In this document: positions 27,333-36,827 of the stretch, piece after piece
Layout of the letters: each line of letters begins with the position of its first letter
Numbering within the stretch: the first letter of the stretch is position 1
NCBI RefSeq assembly: GCF_013407595.1
Contig: NZ_JABEKX010000001.1
Location: forward strand, 452,522 to 516,521
DNA: 64,000 nt
Source of the DNA: Lacticaseibacillus absianus
Lineage (GTDB): Bacteria > Bacillota > Bacilli > Lactobacillales > Lactobacillaceae
Reading direction: 5' to 3'
Position numbers and translations under genes: made by a program
The notes under the pieces: model-generated
The model's database searches: none
What the model was told of the DNA's origin: nothing
The model's input: only the letters and a program-made list of their open reading frames with translations

Positions 27333-27812
27333 TCAGGGGATCCTGACGTTGGCGCGCGCGGTGGTGCGGCAGTGATCGCAGTCGTCCGGATCGATCGACT
27401 CACCCATCAGGACCCGGTTGGCCTGCTCGAGCAGGCCGATCAGCTGGTCGAACTTGTGCGCGCCGAGCCCGTCGCGCAGCGCGCGCATCGGTTTGAAGTA
27501 GGTATCCGCCAGGTCGCGGACCTCCTGCTTGCCCGCTTCGGTCAGATCTAGCGTGAAGCTGCGGTTGTCCAGTGGGTCGGGTGTTTTGGTCACCAGGTGC
27601 TCGTCGACCAGCGGATTGATCATCTTAGTGATCGCGGCTTTGGTCAGATCCATCGCCTCGGCCAGCGCTGTGGGCGTCTGGGGGGTCTCTTCAGCGGCCA
27701 GCCAGAACAGCAGATTTTGCTGTGACAAGGCGCGGCTAGCATCGGCCGACGGTTGACTGAGTCGGTTGAACTGGTTGAGCGTCTGGTTCATCTGCAAATG
27801 TTTGAATTTCAT
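27333..27812 (-). CDS. MarR-family transcriptional regulator
   Basis: 159 residues with a winged helix-turn-helix: PTALAEAMDLTKAAITKMINPLVDEHLVTKTPDPLDNRS is the recognition-wing stretch (residues about 48-86), flanked by dimerisation helices. It ends with a DDCDHC pair of cysteines that might sense metal or redox state (speculation). The start is preceded by AAGGAGG. It is divergent from an HD-domain gene and upstream of the UvrA-like gene on the same strand. Confidence 0.85.
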   Translation of the reverse strand: MKFKHLQMNQTLNQFNRLSQPSADASRALSQQNLLFWLAAEETPQTPTALAEAMDLTKAAITKMINPLVDEHLVTKTPDPLDNRSFTLDLTEAGKQEVRDLADTYFKPMRALRDGLGAHKFDQLIGLLEQANRVLMGESIDPDDCDHCRTTARANVRIP

Positions 27813-27905
27813 CGCGGGCCTCCTTGGTTTGTGTCTCTAGTCAAATTGTATCGAGTCGACCCGCGTCGGCACAAGGAATATGCCCGGTGGGCAGGGAGTG
27901 AACAC

Positions 27906-28550
27906 ATGACGGAAGAAACGATCTTGATGGCGCACGTTCAGCGCGTGCTGGCGGCCGACGCGAGCGGCCACAGTCTGGACCACATCCAGCGCGTCGTGGC
28001 GACGACGCGGACCCTCTTGGCGCAGACGCCAGAAGCGGATGCGCGCGTCGCGGTCGCTGCCGCGATGCTCCATGACACTTATGACGATAAGCTCGTCGCC
28101 GACGTTCCGGCCGCCAAGGCGGCGACCCAGGCGGCGATGACAGCGGCGGGGTTGCGTGCGACCGAGCAGACGGCGATCCTGACCATCATCGACCACATGA
28201 GCTTCAAGCACAGCCTGGCCGGCCATCAGGTCCTGAGCCTTGAAGGCCAGCTGGTGCAAGACGCCGATCGCCTCGATGCGATCGGGGCGATCGGCATCGC
28301 CCGGACGATGATGTACGGCGGGGCTCACGCCAGCAAGCTCTACGACCCGGCGCTGCCGCCGCGGACCGCGTTGACCGCTGCGACTTACCGCAACGAGGAG
28401 AGCACGATCATCAACCACTTTCACGAGAAGCTCCTGACGCTTGCCGCGCAGATGAACACGCCAGCCGCCAAGCGCATCGCGGCACATCGCCAGCAGGTGA
28501 TGCTGGATTTTCTTGCGGAATTCACGGCCGAATGGCAGGGCCAAAGTTAA
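27906..28550 (+). CDS. HD-domain phosphohydrolase
   Basis: 214 residues. The metal-binding histidines are in GHSLDHIQRV and the HD doublet is in AAMLHDTYDD; a later QDADRLDAIGAIGIAR is the conserved C-terminal Asp region. It matches the YedJ/YpgQ-like nucleotide hydrolase group. ATG at 27906 follows CAGGGAG; the in-frame codons upstream lack a ribosome site. It is followed by a tRNA gene with its own promoter. Confidence 0.85.
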   Translation: MTEETILMAHVQRVLAADASGHSLDHIQRVVATTRTLLAQTPEADARVAVAAAMLHDTYDDKLVADVPAAKAATQAAMTAAGLRATEQTAILTIIDHMSFKHSLAGHQVLSLEGQLVQDADRLDAIGAIGIARTMMYGGAHASKLYDPALPPRTALTAATYRNEESTIINHFHEKLLTLAAQMNTPAAKRIAAHRQQVMLDFLAEFTAEWQGQS

Positions 28551-28579
28551 GCAGGCGGGAACTTTTTTGGCCCGAAGGG

Positions 28580-28608
28580 TTGCACGATATGCGGAAATAT
28601 TGTATATT
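28580..28608 (+). promoter_or_regulatory. tRNA-Thr promoter
   Basis: TTGCAC (28580-28585), 17-bp spacer, TATATT (28603-28608), about 38 bases before the mature tRNA. Confidence 0.7.
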
Positions 28609-28645
28609 GATTGGGCAGTTGTTTTTGGTTAAACAACCACGGAAT

Positions 28646-28718
28646 GCCGTCTTAGCTCAGTAGGTAGAGCGCATCCATGGTAAGGATGAGGTCGCTGGTT
28701 CGAATCCAGTAGACGGCA
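28646..28718 (+). tRNA. tRNA-Thr(GGT)
   Basis: 73 nt folding as a full cloverleaf: acceptor GCCGTCT with AGACGGC, D-stem GCTC/GAGC, anticodon stem CATCC/GGATG with loop ATGGTAA and anticodon GGT, T-arm GCTGG-TTCGAAT-CCAGT, discriminator A at 28718. CCA is not encoded. Confidence 0.97.
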
Positions 28719-28723
28719 TCGAC

Positions 28724-28747
28724 GAGGCCTTGAGGGCCTCTTTTTTT
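28724..28747 (+). terminator. Terminator of tRNA-Thr
   Basis: GAGGCC/GGCCTC stem followed by seven T residues. Confidence 0.9.
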
Positions 28748-28793
28748 GTGTATTTTTCGCAAGATTAGTGATTATGCCCGGCGCCAAGGAACG

Positions 28794-28802
28794 TGGTATC
28801 AT
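28794..28802 (+). promoter_or_regulatory. Extended -10 element
   Basis: TGG-TATCAT upstream of the CPBP gene, without a clear -35. Confidence 0.45.
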
Positions 28803-28834
28803 GGGCGTATTGGATAGACAAAGGACGTGACACC

Positions 28835-29503
28835 GTGAATTTCAAACGCTTCTTAGGGCGCGGGCTGATCGTGGCTGCGATCTTCTTCGCTTACCAGCTC
28901 ATCACCGCGATCGTGCTCGTGCCGAGCATGATTGGGCCGCAGTCGACGCTATTCAACGCGCTGCTGTTCACCGTGGCGTTCGGCGGCCTGATCTGGTTCG
29001 TCAGCATTGTGTATCAGCGCTGGCTCCAGGCCGACCAGTCGCAACACTTCGGTATCCGGCGCTTCACCAGGCGCACCGCCTGGATCCTGCTGGCGGCGGT
29101 CGGCGCCTTGATCGCCTTGCAGTGGCTGTCGACCCTGATGATCCAGTGGCACTGGACCCCGGAGGCCGAGAACCAGACGGATCTGATCGCACTGATGCGT
29201 CAGGCGCCGCTACCGATGGTGCTGATCACGGTGGTCGGCGCGCCGCCGGTGGAGGAGCTGACCTTCCGGGGGCTCCTGATGCATAGCTTCCCGCACCAGG
29301 ATCAGCCACGCTGGCGTTGGCTCAGCGGGGCGATCGGCGCGCTGCTGTTCGGCCTCGCGCATACCGGGTTCACCGACCCGCTGAACCTGTTGATCTACAC
29401 GGGGCTGGGGGCGGTGTTCACCGCGGTGTACGCGGTGACAGGGGACCTGCGGTACTCGATCGGACTCCACTTCTTGAATAATCTGGCCGCCTTGTTCCTG
29501 TGA
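28835..29503 (+). CDS. CPBP-family intramembrane metalloprotease
   Basis: 222-residue membrane protein with about six hydrophobic helices. The three family motifs are present: PVEELTFRGLL (the EExxxR motif 1), FGLAHTG (motif 2 histidine) and LHFLNN (motif 3). These intramembrane glutamic/metallo-endopeptidases process prenylated or bacteriocin-related peptides and often give self-immunity. No bacteriocin gene is adjacent. GTG start at 28835, nine bases after AAAGGA. Confidence 0.87.
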   Translation: MNFKRFLGRGLIVAAIFFAYQLITAIVLVPSMIGPQSTLFNALLFTVAFGGLIWFVSIVYQRWLQADQSQHFGIRRFTRRTAWILLAAVGALIALQWLSTLMIQWHWTPEAENQTDLIALMRQAPLPMVLITVVGAPPVEELTFRGLLMHSFPHQDQPRWRWLSGAIGALLFGLAHTGFTDPLNLLIYTGLGAVFTAVYAVTGDLRYSIGLHFLNNLAALFL

Positions 29504-29512
29504 GGCGCCGGG

Positions 29513-29573
29513 CGCAAACGCGCCGGCCACGTCAGCATTCGATGAGGAATGCGACGCGGCCGGCGCGTTTGCG
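29513..29573. terminator. Long hairpin between convergent genes
   Basis: CGCAAACGCGCCGGCC (29513-29528) pairs perfectly with 29558-29573, with a second inner GCATTC/GAATGC stem. There is no long T-run, but its place suggests bidirectional termination. Confidence 0.6.
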
Positions 29574-29587
29574 GTCATGCGGTGGGG

Positions 29588-30373
29588 TCAGTCGGGCAGC
29601 TGTGGGCGCCGGTTGGTCAGGTCCTTGAAAAACAGGCTCAGGTAGGTCTCGATCAGCAGGTCGGCTTGCACCATGATGAAGGAGCGCGAGGTGATGTCGT
29701 AGTTCTCATAGACATTCGTCGGGATGTCGGAGCTGAGGCTGATGTCCATCATCTTCGCGAGGCTGCTCTGCCCGTTGTTGGTGATCGCGAATAAGGCGAC
29801 GTTGTCGATGTAGCGCATCTTGCGCGCTGCTTGGATGATCGTGTGCGTTTCCCCACTCATCGACAGGAACAAGATGATGTCGTTGGGCTTGGTGAAGGTG
29901 GGGATGAGCTCGATGATGTGGTATTCATAGGTGTACAGCGTCGATTTGTTGAGCTGCAAGAAGCGTTTGGCGATGTACTCCGCGATCGGCTTGGTCAGAC
30001 CGACGCCCACGATGTACACCGTCGGGGCGAGCCGGATCTTCTTGGCCATCTGCTCCAATTTTTCGAGGTTCACGCTGTCGAACAGACGCTCGAAGTAGAA
30101 CCGAAACTGAGCGAGCAAGTCTTGTTGCGGGATGAACTGCGTGCGGCTGGTGATCCGCTCGGCCATGTACTTGAACTCGGAGTAGCCGGACAAGCCCAGC
30201 TTCTTGGTCATGCGGATGACGGTCGTGTTGGAGGTCGACAGCTTCGTCGCCAACTCCGACAGCGTCATTTCGCGCACGGTCGAGGGGTGCTCGTCGATGT
30301 AGTAGAAGACATATTTCTCGGTCTCGGACAACTGTGCGATGTGTGAAGCGAACGATTCTTCGATGGCGCCCAT
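29588..30373 (-). CDS. RpiR/MurR-family regulator
   Basis: 261 residues: an N-terminal HTH_6 domain (MTLSELATKLSTSNTTVIRMTKKLGLSGYSEFK, about residues 36-70) and a SIS sugar-phosphate-binding domain (VYIVGVGLTKPIAEY, LFLSMSGETHTII). It is divergent from the glycosylglycerate operon and very probably its regulator, sensing a phosphosugar such as mannose-6-phosphate or a phosphorylated substrate (inference). The start follows AAGGAGG. Confidence 0.88.
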   Translation of the reverse strand: MGAIEESFASHIAQLSETEKYVFYYIDEHPSTVREMTLSELATKLSTSNTTVIRMTKKLGLSGYSEFKYMAERITSRTQFIPQQDLLAQFRFYFERLFDSVNLEKLEQMAKKIRLAPTVYIVGVGLTKPIAEYIAKRFLQLNKSTLYTYEYHIIELIPTFTKPNDIILFLSMSGETHTIIQAARKMRYIDNVALFAITNNGQSSLAKMMDISLSSDIPTNVYENYDITSRSFIMVQADLLIETYLSLFFKDLTNRRPQLPD

Positions 30374-30386
30374 GGCGGCCTCCTTG

Positions 30387-30400
30387 CGTATAATTATACG
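30387..30400. promoter_or_regulatory. Perfect 14-bp palindrome, candidate RpiR operator
   Basis: CGTATAATTATACG; its minus-strand half contains TATAAT, a perfect -10 for the regulator gene, so binding would give autoregulation. Confidence 0.5.
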
Positions 30401-30414
30401 GATTATGAACTACA

Positions 30415-30428
30415 TGCAACCGTTTTAA
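30415..30428. promoter_or_regulatory. Candidate cre (CcpA) site
   Basis: TGCAACCGTTTTAA matches the TGWAANCGNTNWCA consensus at all but two positions; it sits just upstream of the catabolic operon. Confidence 0.45.
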
Positions 30429-30491
30429 ATGCTATAAATAGTCTGTTCATATATGGATAGTTAATTTTAAAGGGTAGCGAGGTGAGTGCCG

Positions 30492-32174
30492 GTGCTTGAT
30501 AAATCAGTAGCGGAGCACTTAGAAAGAATATACCACGACGCGGCGACGCGGGCACAGGCAGAGACGTATTTTGATACGTTGTTGGCGGATTACCGCCCGG
30601 CGGATTTTGAACCCGTCGCCCCGTTGACCGCCCAGAACGTTTATCTGATCACGTATGGTGATGCGTTTCAGACCCCCGGCCAGCACCCGCTGGCGACCCT
30701 GGACCACGTGCTCCAGCAGACTTTGGCGGGGCTGATCACAGACGTGCACATCCTGCCGATGTTCCCCTACACGTCTGACGATGGCTTCGCGGTCACGGAT
30801 TATACGACGATCGATCCCCACTTAGGGGATTGGCAGGACATCGCGACCTTGCGCCGGCATTACCGGCTGATGTTCGATTTTGTGGCCAACCATGTCTCCG
30901 CGTCTCATCCCTGGTTCCAGCAGTTCTTAGCCAATGTGCCCGCATTTCGCCACGCGTTCATCGAAGCGACCCCCGAGTTTGATGTCAGCCACGTGACGCG
31001 CCCCCGCACCACGCCATTATTTCATGAGTTTTCAGATGCGAGCGGGGCGGCGCGCAAGGTGTGGACGACGTTCAGCCGAGATCAGATCGATGTGAACGTG
31101 CAGGATCCGCAGATGCTGGTGCGGCTCACGCAGGTCCTCTTGGACTTCGCGCAGCGCGGCGCTGCCTCGATCCGCCTCGACGCGATCGGATTTTTGTGGA
31201 AGACGTCAGGGACCACGTGTATGCACCAGCCCGAGACGCATGAGATCGTGCGGCTCTGGCACACGTTGTTGCAACGGTACGCGCCGCACACCCAGATCAT
31301 CACTGAGACGAATGTCCCGTACCTTGAGAATATCAGTTACTTCGGCCACGGGGATGACGAGGCGGATCAAGTCTACCAGTTCCCACTGCCACCACTATTG
31401 CTACACACGTTCCTGAGCGGCGATGCAACCGTCTTCAAGGACTGGGCCAAGACCCTGACGCTGCCGAGTGACCGGGCGACCTACTTCAACTTCCTGGCGT
31501 CCCATGACGGGATCGGGATGCGGCCGGTCGAAACACTGCTCACCGATGCGCAACGCGAGGCGCTTGCGGCGAATACCCTGGCACAAGGCGGGCGCGTCTC
31601 GTACAAGACGAACCCAGACGGGAGCCGCTCAGTCTACGAACTCAACATCAACTACGGCGATGCCCTGCGCCAGCCGGGTGACTCGGATTCACTCGCGGCA
31701 CAGCGCTTGATCGCTGCGCACCACATTCAGCTATCGCTTGTCGGGGTCCCGGCGATCTATTACCACTCGCTGTTCGGCTCCCGCGGCGATCAAGCCGCGG
31801 TGGCGCGCACGGGTGACAACCGGCAGATCAACCGTGAACGCCTGCAAGCTGAGCCGCTGCTGGCCGCGATCCGCCAGCCTGGGTTCCGTCAGCGCGTGTT
31901 TGACGGGCTGACCCAGCTGATCCGGATCCGCCAGCAGGAGCCTGCGTTTTCACCGTACGGCACCCAGACGGTGCAGCCGAGCCCGGCGGCGGTCGTTCGC
32001 CTCGAACGGACCGCGGCAGGGGCCGCGCCGATCGTCTGCTTGACCAATATCACTGCCACACCACAGACTGTCGACGTCCCGACCGGACGCGAACTGATCC
32101 AGGACCGTGCCGTTACCGGCACGCTCACCTTGCCACCGTACGGGTGCGCCTGGGTCAAAGTCGATCACCACTAA
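30492..32174 (+). CDS. GH13_18 sugar phosphorylase (probable glucosylglycerate phosphorylase)
   Basis: 560-residue cytoplasmic alpha-amylase-fold phosphorylase. Catalytic residues by position: nucleophile D230 (RLDAIGF), acid/base E272 (ITETN), transition-state Asp D339 (SHDGIG). The segment after the nucleophile, FLWKTSGTTCMHQPETHEIV, resembles YcjM/glucosylglycerate phosphorylases and sucrose-6-phosphate phosphorylases rather than plain sucrose phosphorylase, and the length fits (about 560). With glycerate kinase in the same operon, cleavage of a glucosyl- or phosphoglucosyl-glycerate by phosphate is the likely reaction (inference). GTG at 30492 is preferred: GAGGTGA ends six bases upstream; GTG 30486 abuts it. 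Confidence 0.8.
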   Translation: MLDKSVAEHLERIYHDAATRAQAETYFDTLLADYRPADFEPVAPLTAQNVYLITYGDAFQTPGQHPLATLDHVLQQTLAGLITDVHILPMFPYTSDDGFAVTDYTTIDPHLGDWQDIATLRRHYRLMFDFVANHVSASHPWFQQFLANVPAFRHAFIEATPEFDVSHVTRPRTTPLFHEFSDASGAARKVWTTFSRDQIDVNVQDPQMLVRLTQVLLDFAQRGAASIRLDAIGFLWKTSGTTCMHQPETHEIVRLWHTLLQRYAPHTQIITETNVPYLENISYFGHGDDEADQVYQFPLPPLLLHTFLSGDATVFKDWAKTLTLPSDRATYFNFLASHDGIGMRPVETLLTDAQREALAANTLAQGGRVSYKTNPDGSRSVYELNINYGDALRQPGDSDSLAAQRLIAAHHIQLSLVGVPAIYYHSLFGSRGDQAAVARTGDNRQINRERLQAEPLLAAIRQPGFRQRVFDGLTQLIRIRQQEPAFSPYGTQTVQPSPAAVVRLERTAAGAAPIVCLTNITATPQTVDVPTGRELIQDRAVTGTLTLPPYGCAWVKVDHH

Positions 32175-32190
32175 TACTGGAGGAAAAACT

Positions 32191-34164
32191 ATGGATCTTA
32201 GTCAGATCACGAGCCAAGCACTGATCTTTGTCGATCAGCCTTGGACGACGCAAACAGAAATCTTGGATCACCTGATCACCGCGTTTGCCGATCAGGGGGT
32301 CATCACTGATGCCGCCGCTTTTCGGCGCGCCGTCGAGGCCCGCGAGCAGATCTCGCAGACCGGGATGGATAACGGCTTTGCGATCCCGCACGGCAAGTCC
32401 GCGACCGTCAAGACGCCACAGCTGGCGATCGCCACGCTGAAGACACCGTTGCAGCCTAACGACTGGCCGTCGATCGATGAGGCCAACCGGGTCGAAGCGG
32501 TCTTCTTGATCGCCGTACCGGAAGATCAGGCGGGGGACAGCCACCTGAAGATCTTGTCCCAGTTGAGCACACAACTGATGGATCCGGCCTTCGTGGACGC
32601 GATCAAGGCGGCGCAATCCCCGGCCGCTGTGCTGGCCGCGCTGCAGCAGGTGAAGCAGACCGCGACGCCGCAGCTCGCGACGTCGGGCAAGCACCTGCTG
32701 GCGATCACCGCATGCGCGACTGGGATCGCGCACACCTACATGGCGGCCGAGGCGCTCCAAAAAGCCGCCGCGACCCTGGGTGTCGAGATGAAGGTCGAGA
32801 AGCAAGGGGCTAACGGGATCGAAGATGCGATCACCCCAGCGGAGATCAAGGCCGCTGACGGGATCATCTTCGCCACGGATATCGCCGCCAAGGAGAAGGG
32901 GCGCTTCGAGGGCATGCCATTCGTCCAGGTCAAAGTCGCCGCACCACTGAAGGACGCGGCTGGCTTGATCGACCGCGTGTTGACCAACCCAGACGGGGAG
33001 GTCGAAGCCGACGGGGCGACGACCGTGCCTGTCGACGTGGAGAAAAAGCAGTCCGTCGGGAGCACCTTGATGCAGGCGGTCATGACCGGGATCTCCTACA
33101 TGATCCCCGTGCTGGTCGCAGCCGGGATCATGATCGGGATCGGTCAGATCGGCGCAAGTGCCTTCGGGTTGAGCAAGACGATCTCCGATGCCGCGATGGC
33201 GACGAACCCGAACCAGATCGTGCGGATCCTGCACTTCATCGCACTGACCGGGTCGTTCACGATGACCTTCATGTACCCCGTTTTCACCGCCTTCATGGCG
33301 TATTCGATCGCGGATCGACCAGGCTTAGCCGCTGGGTTCGTCGGTGGGGCCTTTGCCGCCGGCTTGCACAACACGCTTTGGGGCATCACGACCGGGGTCC
33401 CATCCGGGTTCTTCGGTGCCTTGATCCTCGGCGCTGTGGTCGGCTATGTCTGCAAGTTCCTGCGCGATAAGATCCACCTGCCCAAGAACCTGTCTGCGAT
33501 GAAGCCGATGCTGATCATTTCTGGCCTCTCGATCCTGGCGGTCTTCTTCGTCAACTACTTCCTGGTCGATCCCGTGTTCGGTGGGCTGAACCAGTGGCTC
33601 CAGCAGACGGTGGTCAAGTATCAGGATTCCGGTAATGTCGTCTTGTCTGTGATCATCTCCTGCCTGACTGCGTTTGACCTCGGTGGGCCGGTGAATAAAG
33701 CGGCCGGTGCCGTCGCGATCGGGATGGCGGCAGATAAGGTCTTCCCGCTGACGCCGCGCGTTTTGGCGATCGTGATCCCACCGATCGGGGTTGGTCTGGC
33801 GACGATCATCGACAAGTACGTCGTTGGGCGCCGGGTCTTCGATGAAAACCTGCGGGTGACCGGGCGGACCTCACTGCTGCTCGGGTTCCTGGCGATCGGT
33901 GAAGGCGCGATCCCATTCGCGCTCCAGAACCCGCTGATCACGATCCCGATCAACATGATCGGGGCGTCGCTGGGTTCCGTCACCGCCGTCCTGCTAGGCG
34001 CCGTTCAGTGGCTGCCACTGCCGGCGATCTGGGGCTGGCCGCTGGTCGAGAACTTCCCGGCCTACCTGCTCGGGATCATCGTCGGGGTCGGGTTCATCGC
34101 ATTAGCTAACGTTTTTGTCCGCTTCGCGCTGATCAAGCGTAAGGAAGCCAAGCAAGGTAAGTAG
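32191..34164 (+). CDS. mngA: PTS fructose-family EIIABC, mannosylglycerate type
   Basis: 657 residues, almost the length of E. coli MngA. EIIA domain at about 1-150 with phosphorylated H67 (IPHGKS); EIIB at about 165-265 with C175 (ITACATGIAHTYMAA); EIIC with about eight to ten helices from residue 290 on. It imports and phosphorylates its sugar at the membrane. The neighbouring GH38 mannosidase and glycerate kinase point to 2-O-alpha-mannosyl-D-glycerate, perhaps also the glucosyl analogue. ATG at 32191 has TGGAGG upstream, 16 bases after the phosphorylase stop. Confidence 0.82.
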   Translation: MDLSQITSQALIFVDQPWTTQTEILDHLITAFADQGVITDAAAFRRAVEAREQISQTGMDNGFAIPHGKSATVKTPQLAIATLKTPLQPNDWPSIDEANRVEAVFLIAVPEDQAGDSHLKILSQLSTQLMDPAFVDAIKAAQSPAAVLAALQQVKQTATPQLATSGKHLLAITACATGIAHTYMAAEALQKAAATLGVEMKVEKQGANGIEDAITPAEIKAADGIIFATDIAAKEKGRFEGMPFVQVKVAAPLKDAAGLIDRVLTNPDGEVEADGATTVPVDVEKKQSVGSTLMQAVMTGISYMIPVLVAAGIMIGIGQIGASAFGLSKTISDAAMATNPNQIVRILHFIALTGSFTMTFMYPVFTAFMAYSIADRPGLAAGFVGGAFAAGLHNTLWGITTGVPSGFFGALILGAVVGYVCKFLRDKIHLPKNLSAMKPMLIISGLSILAVFFVNYFLVDPVFGGLNQWLQQTVVKYQDSGNVVLSVIISCLTAFDLGGPVNKAAGAVAIGMAADKVFPLTPRVLAIVIPPIGVGLATIIDKYVVGRRVFDENLRVTGRTSLLLGFLAIGEGAIPFALQNPLITIPINMIGASLGSVTAVLLGAVQWLPLPAIWGWPLVENFPAYLLGIIVGVGFIALANVFVRFALIKRKEAKQGK

Positions 34165-34178
34165 GGAGTTAGTCAATT

Positions 34179-36827
34179 ATGTCTAAAGAAGTCTATGCCG
34201 TTGCACATTCACACTGGGACCATGAGTGGTATTTTACCCATGAAGATGCAGATATCATCCTGGTGGAGAACCTGGATTATCTGATCAACACTCTGGAGCA
34301 GCGTCCGGACTTCACGTGTTACACCTTCGACGGCCAGTCATCGGTGATCGATCGTTACTTGAGCATCCGGCCAGAGAACCGCGGCCGGGTGGCAGCGCTG
34401 GTCGCGGCACGCCGGTTGTTCATCGGCCCGTGGTACACACAGGCCGATGCGCTGCTGGGCACGACGGAATCGCTGATCCGCAACCTCGCTTACGGGATCC
34501 GCTCGGCGCGGGCGCTCGGTCATGTCATGAACATCGGCTACGCGCCAGATATCTTCGGCCAACACGCGTATCTGCCGTCGATCTACCGCCGCTTCGGGTT
34601 GGATTACTCGGTGTTTCAGCGCGGCGTGTATAATGACCAGGTCCAAGCGCAGCTGAACTTCACCTGGGTCGCGCCTAACGGGGAGTCGATCCCGACGAAC
34701 AATATCTTCTTTGGCTACGGCCCCGGCAAGTTCCTCAGCACGGAACCGGACTACGTCAAGGAGCGGCTAGCGCCGATCCTGGCGGCCCTGAGCGCGCGCA
34801 ACCAGGCGACGACCAGCATCCTACTGCCTTCGGGCGGCGATCAGGTCCTGATCAATACGGCCTTCCCGGAGACGGTGGCCGCGCTGAATCAGACGTTGCC
34901 GGATTACCATTTTCAGCTGAGCGACTATGAGACCTTCATGGCTGCTGCCTGGACAGAGCACCAGGACTATCCGACCATCGAAGGCGAGCTGATCGCCGGG
35001 CAAAAGTCTCGGATCCACAACACCTGCCGCTCGGAGCGCTACGACATCAAGCAGTTGAATGCGCAGGTCGAAGACCAGCTGCTCCATGTGCTCGAACCGA
35101 TGATCGCCATCGGTCGGCGCTTCGGCGTCACGGTGCCCGCCAAGTGGATGGATGAGATCTGGCTCAAGGTCTTCAAGAGTCAGGCGCACAACGGGATCGG
35201 GGCGTCGAACTCAGATCCCGTCAACCAAGATATCATCGATCGCCTGACCAGTGCGTCACGCCAAATCCTGGATCTGATCAACCTGATCGAGCGCAAGATC
35301 GGCTCAGGCAGTCAGGTGCCGGCACCGCTGCTAGTGTTCAATACTAGCGCGCGGGAACGTCACGAAGCTGTCACCGCGGTGGTGTTCACCGCGACCCCTG
35401 CATTCACGCTGCTGGGCCAAGACGGCCAAGTTGTGCCGTACACGCTGACCCAGCAAGCGGAGCTGAACGGTGGCCGCAAGGTGATCGTGACCGCGGCGGG
35501 TGAACAAGAGGTCGATGTGCCGAATTACTACCGCAGCGAGCTGCTGATCGCGCCGCTGACGCTGCCCGCACTGGGCTACGTCACGCTTCAGGTACAGGCA
35601 GGCACGGCGGTGCAGCGCGACCAGGTGACAGACACGCCAGACACCGAGATCGTCAATGACGCTTACCGGATCGCGTTCATTGACGGGCGGATCGACGTGA
35701 CGACCGCGGCTGGTCGGCTGATCCCTGCTGCCTTCACGTTCAACGATACGGCCGATTATGGCGACTCCTTCGACTATTCGCCGCTTCCGGGGGATCAGCC
35801 GCTGACGCTCGACGCCGCGCGGCTGGTATCGGTGACGCGCAGCGCGACCGAGCAGACGATGACGGTGGCCCATACGACCACGTTACCCGCAGGGCTGGAT
35901 GGCCAGGCACGCGGGGCGACCCAAGTCCCGTTCACGGTCTCGACCACCCTGACCCTGCGGCTGGGGGAGGACTTCATCCGGGTCCACCACGCGATCGATA
36001 ACCACGTCAAGGATCACCGGGTGGTCGTTGACTGGCAGACCGACGTCGCGGATTGCACGACGAACTTCGGCGATCAAGGGTACAGCCTGATGCAACGGGC
36101 GAGTGAGAACCCTCACCTGGCCACTTGGCGGGAAGAAGGGTTCGTCGAGAAGCCGATGGCGATCTACCCGTTCGAATCAGTCGCCGGCACCGCAGATGCG
36201 ACCCGGACGTTCAGCCTGCACACCGGGATGCTCAAGGAATATCAGGTGCTCCCGGCGACGCACACGTTCGAGCTGACGCTGTTTCGGAGCAACGGCCTGC
36301 TGGGCCGCGATGACCTTGCGTGGCGGCCAGGGCGGGCGTCGGGCATCAACAACAAGGTCGTGACGACCCCGGACGGGCAGATGCAACAGGCGATGACCTT
36401 CGATTACTTCGTGGCGTACACCGCCGGCCCGGCGGATCCGCAACGCTTGTTCGCGCGCTCAGAGGCATTCGAGACGCATGTGGTCGCCTACCAGGTGCAG
36501 GGCTTGAATTCGTTCGAGCACCGGATCGACCGGTTCCAAGTCCCAGCCCTTGGGACCGCGACCCCGGCCGTCAGCACCGGCTTGACACTGCGCAACTCGG
36601 CACTGTTCGTCAGTGCCATCAAGCCCGCCTTCGCGGGCGGCACGGTCGTGCGTGTCTTCAACCCGACTGATCAGCCGCAGCCACTCGCGTTGACTGGTGT
36701 CGCCCGCACCGCGCTCAAAGTCGTGGACCTGAATGAAGCGGTGATCGCAGACGACGTCCCGGCAGAATTAGCCGCCAAGGATTACATCTCGCTGTTAGTT
36801 GCGACGAACAAGGAGGAACTTCAATGA
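34179..36827 (+). CDS. mngB: GH38 alpha-mannosidase, MngB type
   Basis: 882-residue cytoplasmic retaining mannosidase. The zinc-binding HSHWDHEW lies at residues 10-17, the nucleophile is D124 (YAPDIFGQ), and a central QAHNGIGASNSDPVN carries the other zinc histidine; the C-terminal half is beta-rich as in the family. No signal peptide, so it acts on an imported, phosphorylated substrate. MngB splits phosphomannosyl-glycerate to mannose-6-phosphate and glycerate. Spacing is 14 bases after the PTS gene; its stop overlaps the next start by four bases. Confidence 0.87.
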   Translation: MSKEVYAVAHSHWDHEWYFTHEDADIILVENLDYLINTLEQRPDFTCYTFDGQSSVIDRYLSIRPENRGRVAALVAARRLFIGPWYTQADALLGTTESLIRNLAYGIRSARALGHVMNIGYAPDIFGQHAYLPSIYRRFGLDYSVFQRGVYNDQVQAQLNFTWVAPNGESIPTNNIFFGYGPGKFLSTEPDYVKERLAPILAALSARNQATTSILLPSGGDQVLINTAFPETVAALNQTLPDYHFQLSDYETFMAAAWTEHQDYPTIEGELIAGQKSRIHNTCRSERYDIKQLNAQVEDQLLHVLEPMIAIGRRFGVTVPAKWMDEIWLKVFKSQAHNGIGASNSDPVNQDIIDRLTSASRQILDLINLIERKIGSGSQVPAPLLVFNTSARERHEAVTAVVFTATPAFTLLGQDGQVVPYTLTQQAELNGGRKVIVTAAGEQEVDVPNYYRSELLIAPLTLPALGYVTLQVQAGTAVQRDQVTDTPDTEIVNDAYRIAFIDGRIDVTTAAGRLIPAAFTFNDTADYGDSFDYSPLPGDQPLTLDAARLVSVTRSATEQTMTVAHTTTLPAGLDGQARGATQVPFTVSTTLTLRLGEDFIRVHHAIDNHVKDHRVVVDWQTDVADCTTNFGDQGYSLMQRASENPHLATWREEGFVEKPMAIYPFESVAGTADATRTFSLHTGMLKEYQVLPATHTFELTLFRSNGLLGRDDLAWRPGRASGINNKVVTTPDGQMQQAMTFDYFVAYTAGPADPQRLFARSEAFETHVVAYQVQGLNSFEHRIDRFQVPALGTATPAVSTGLTLRNSALFVSAIKPAFAGGTVVRVFNPTDQPQPLALTGVARTALKVVDLNEAVIADDVPAELAAKDYISLLVATNKEELQ

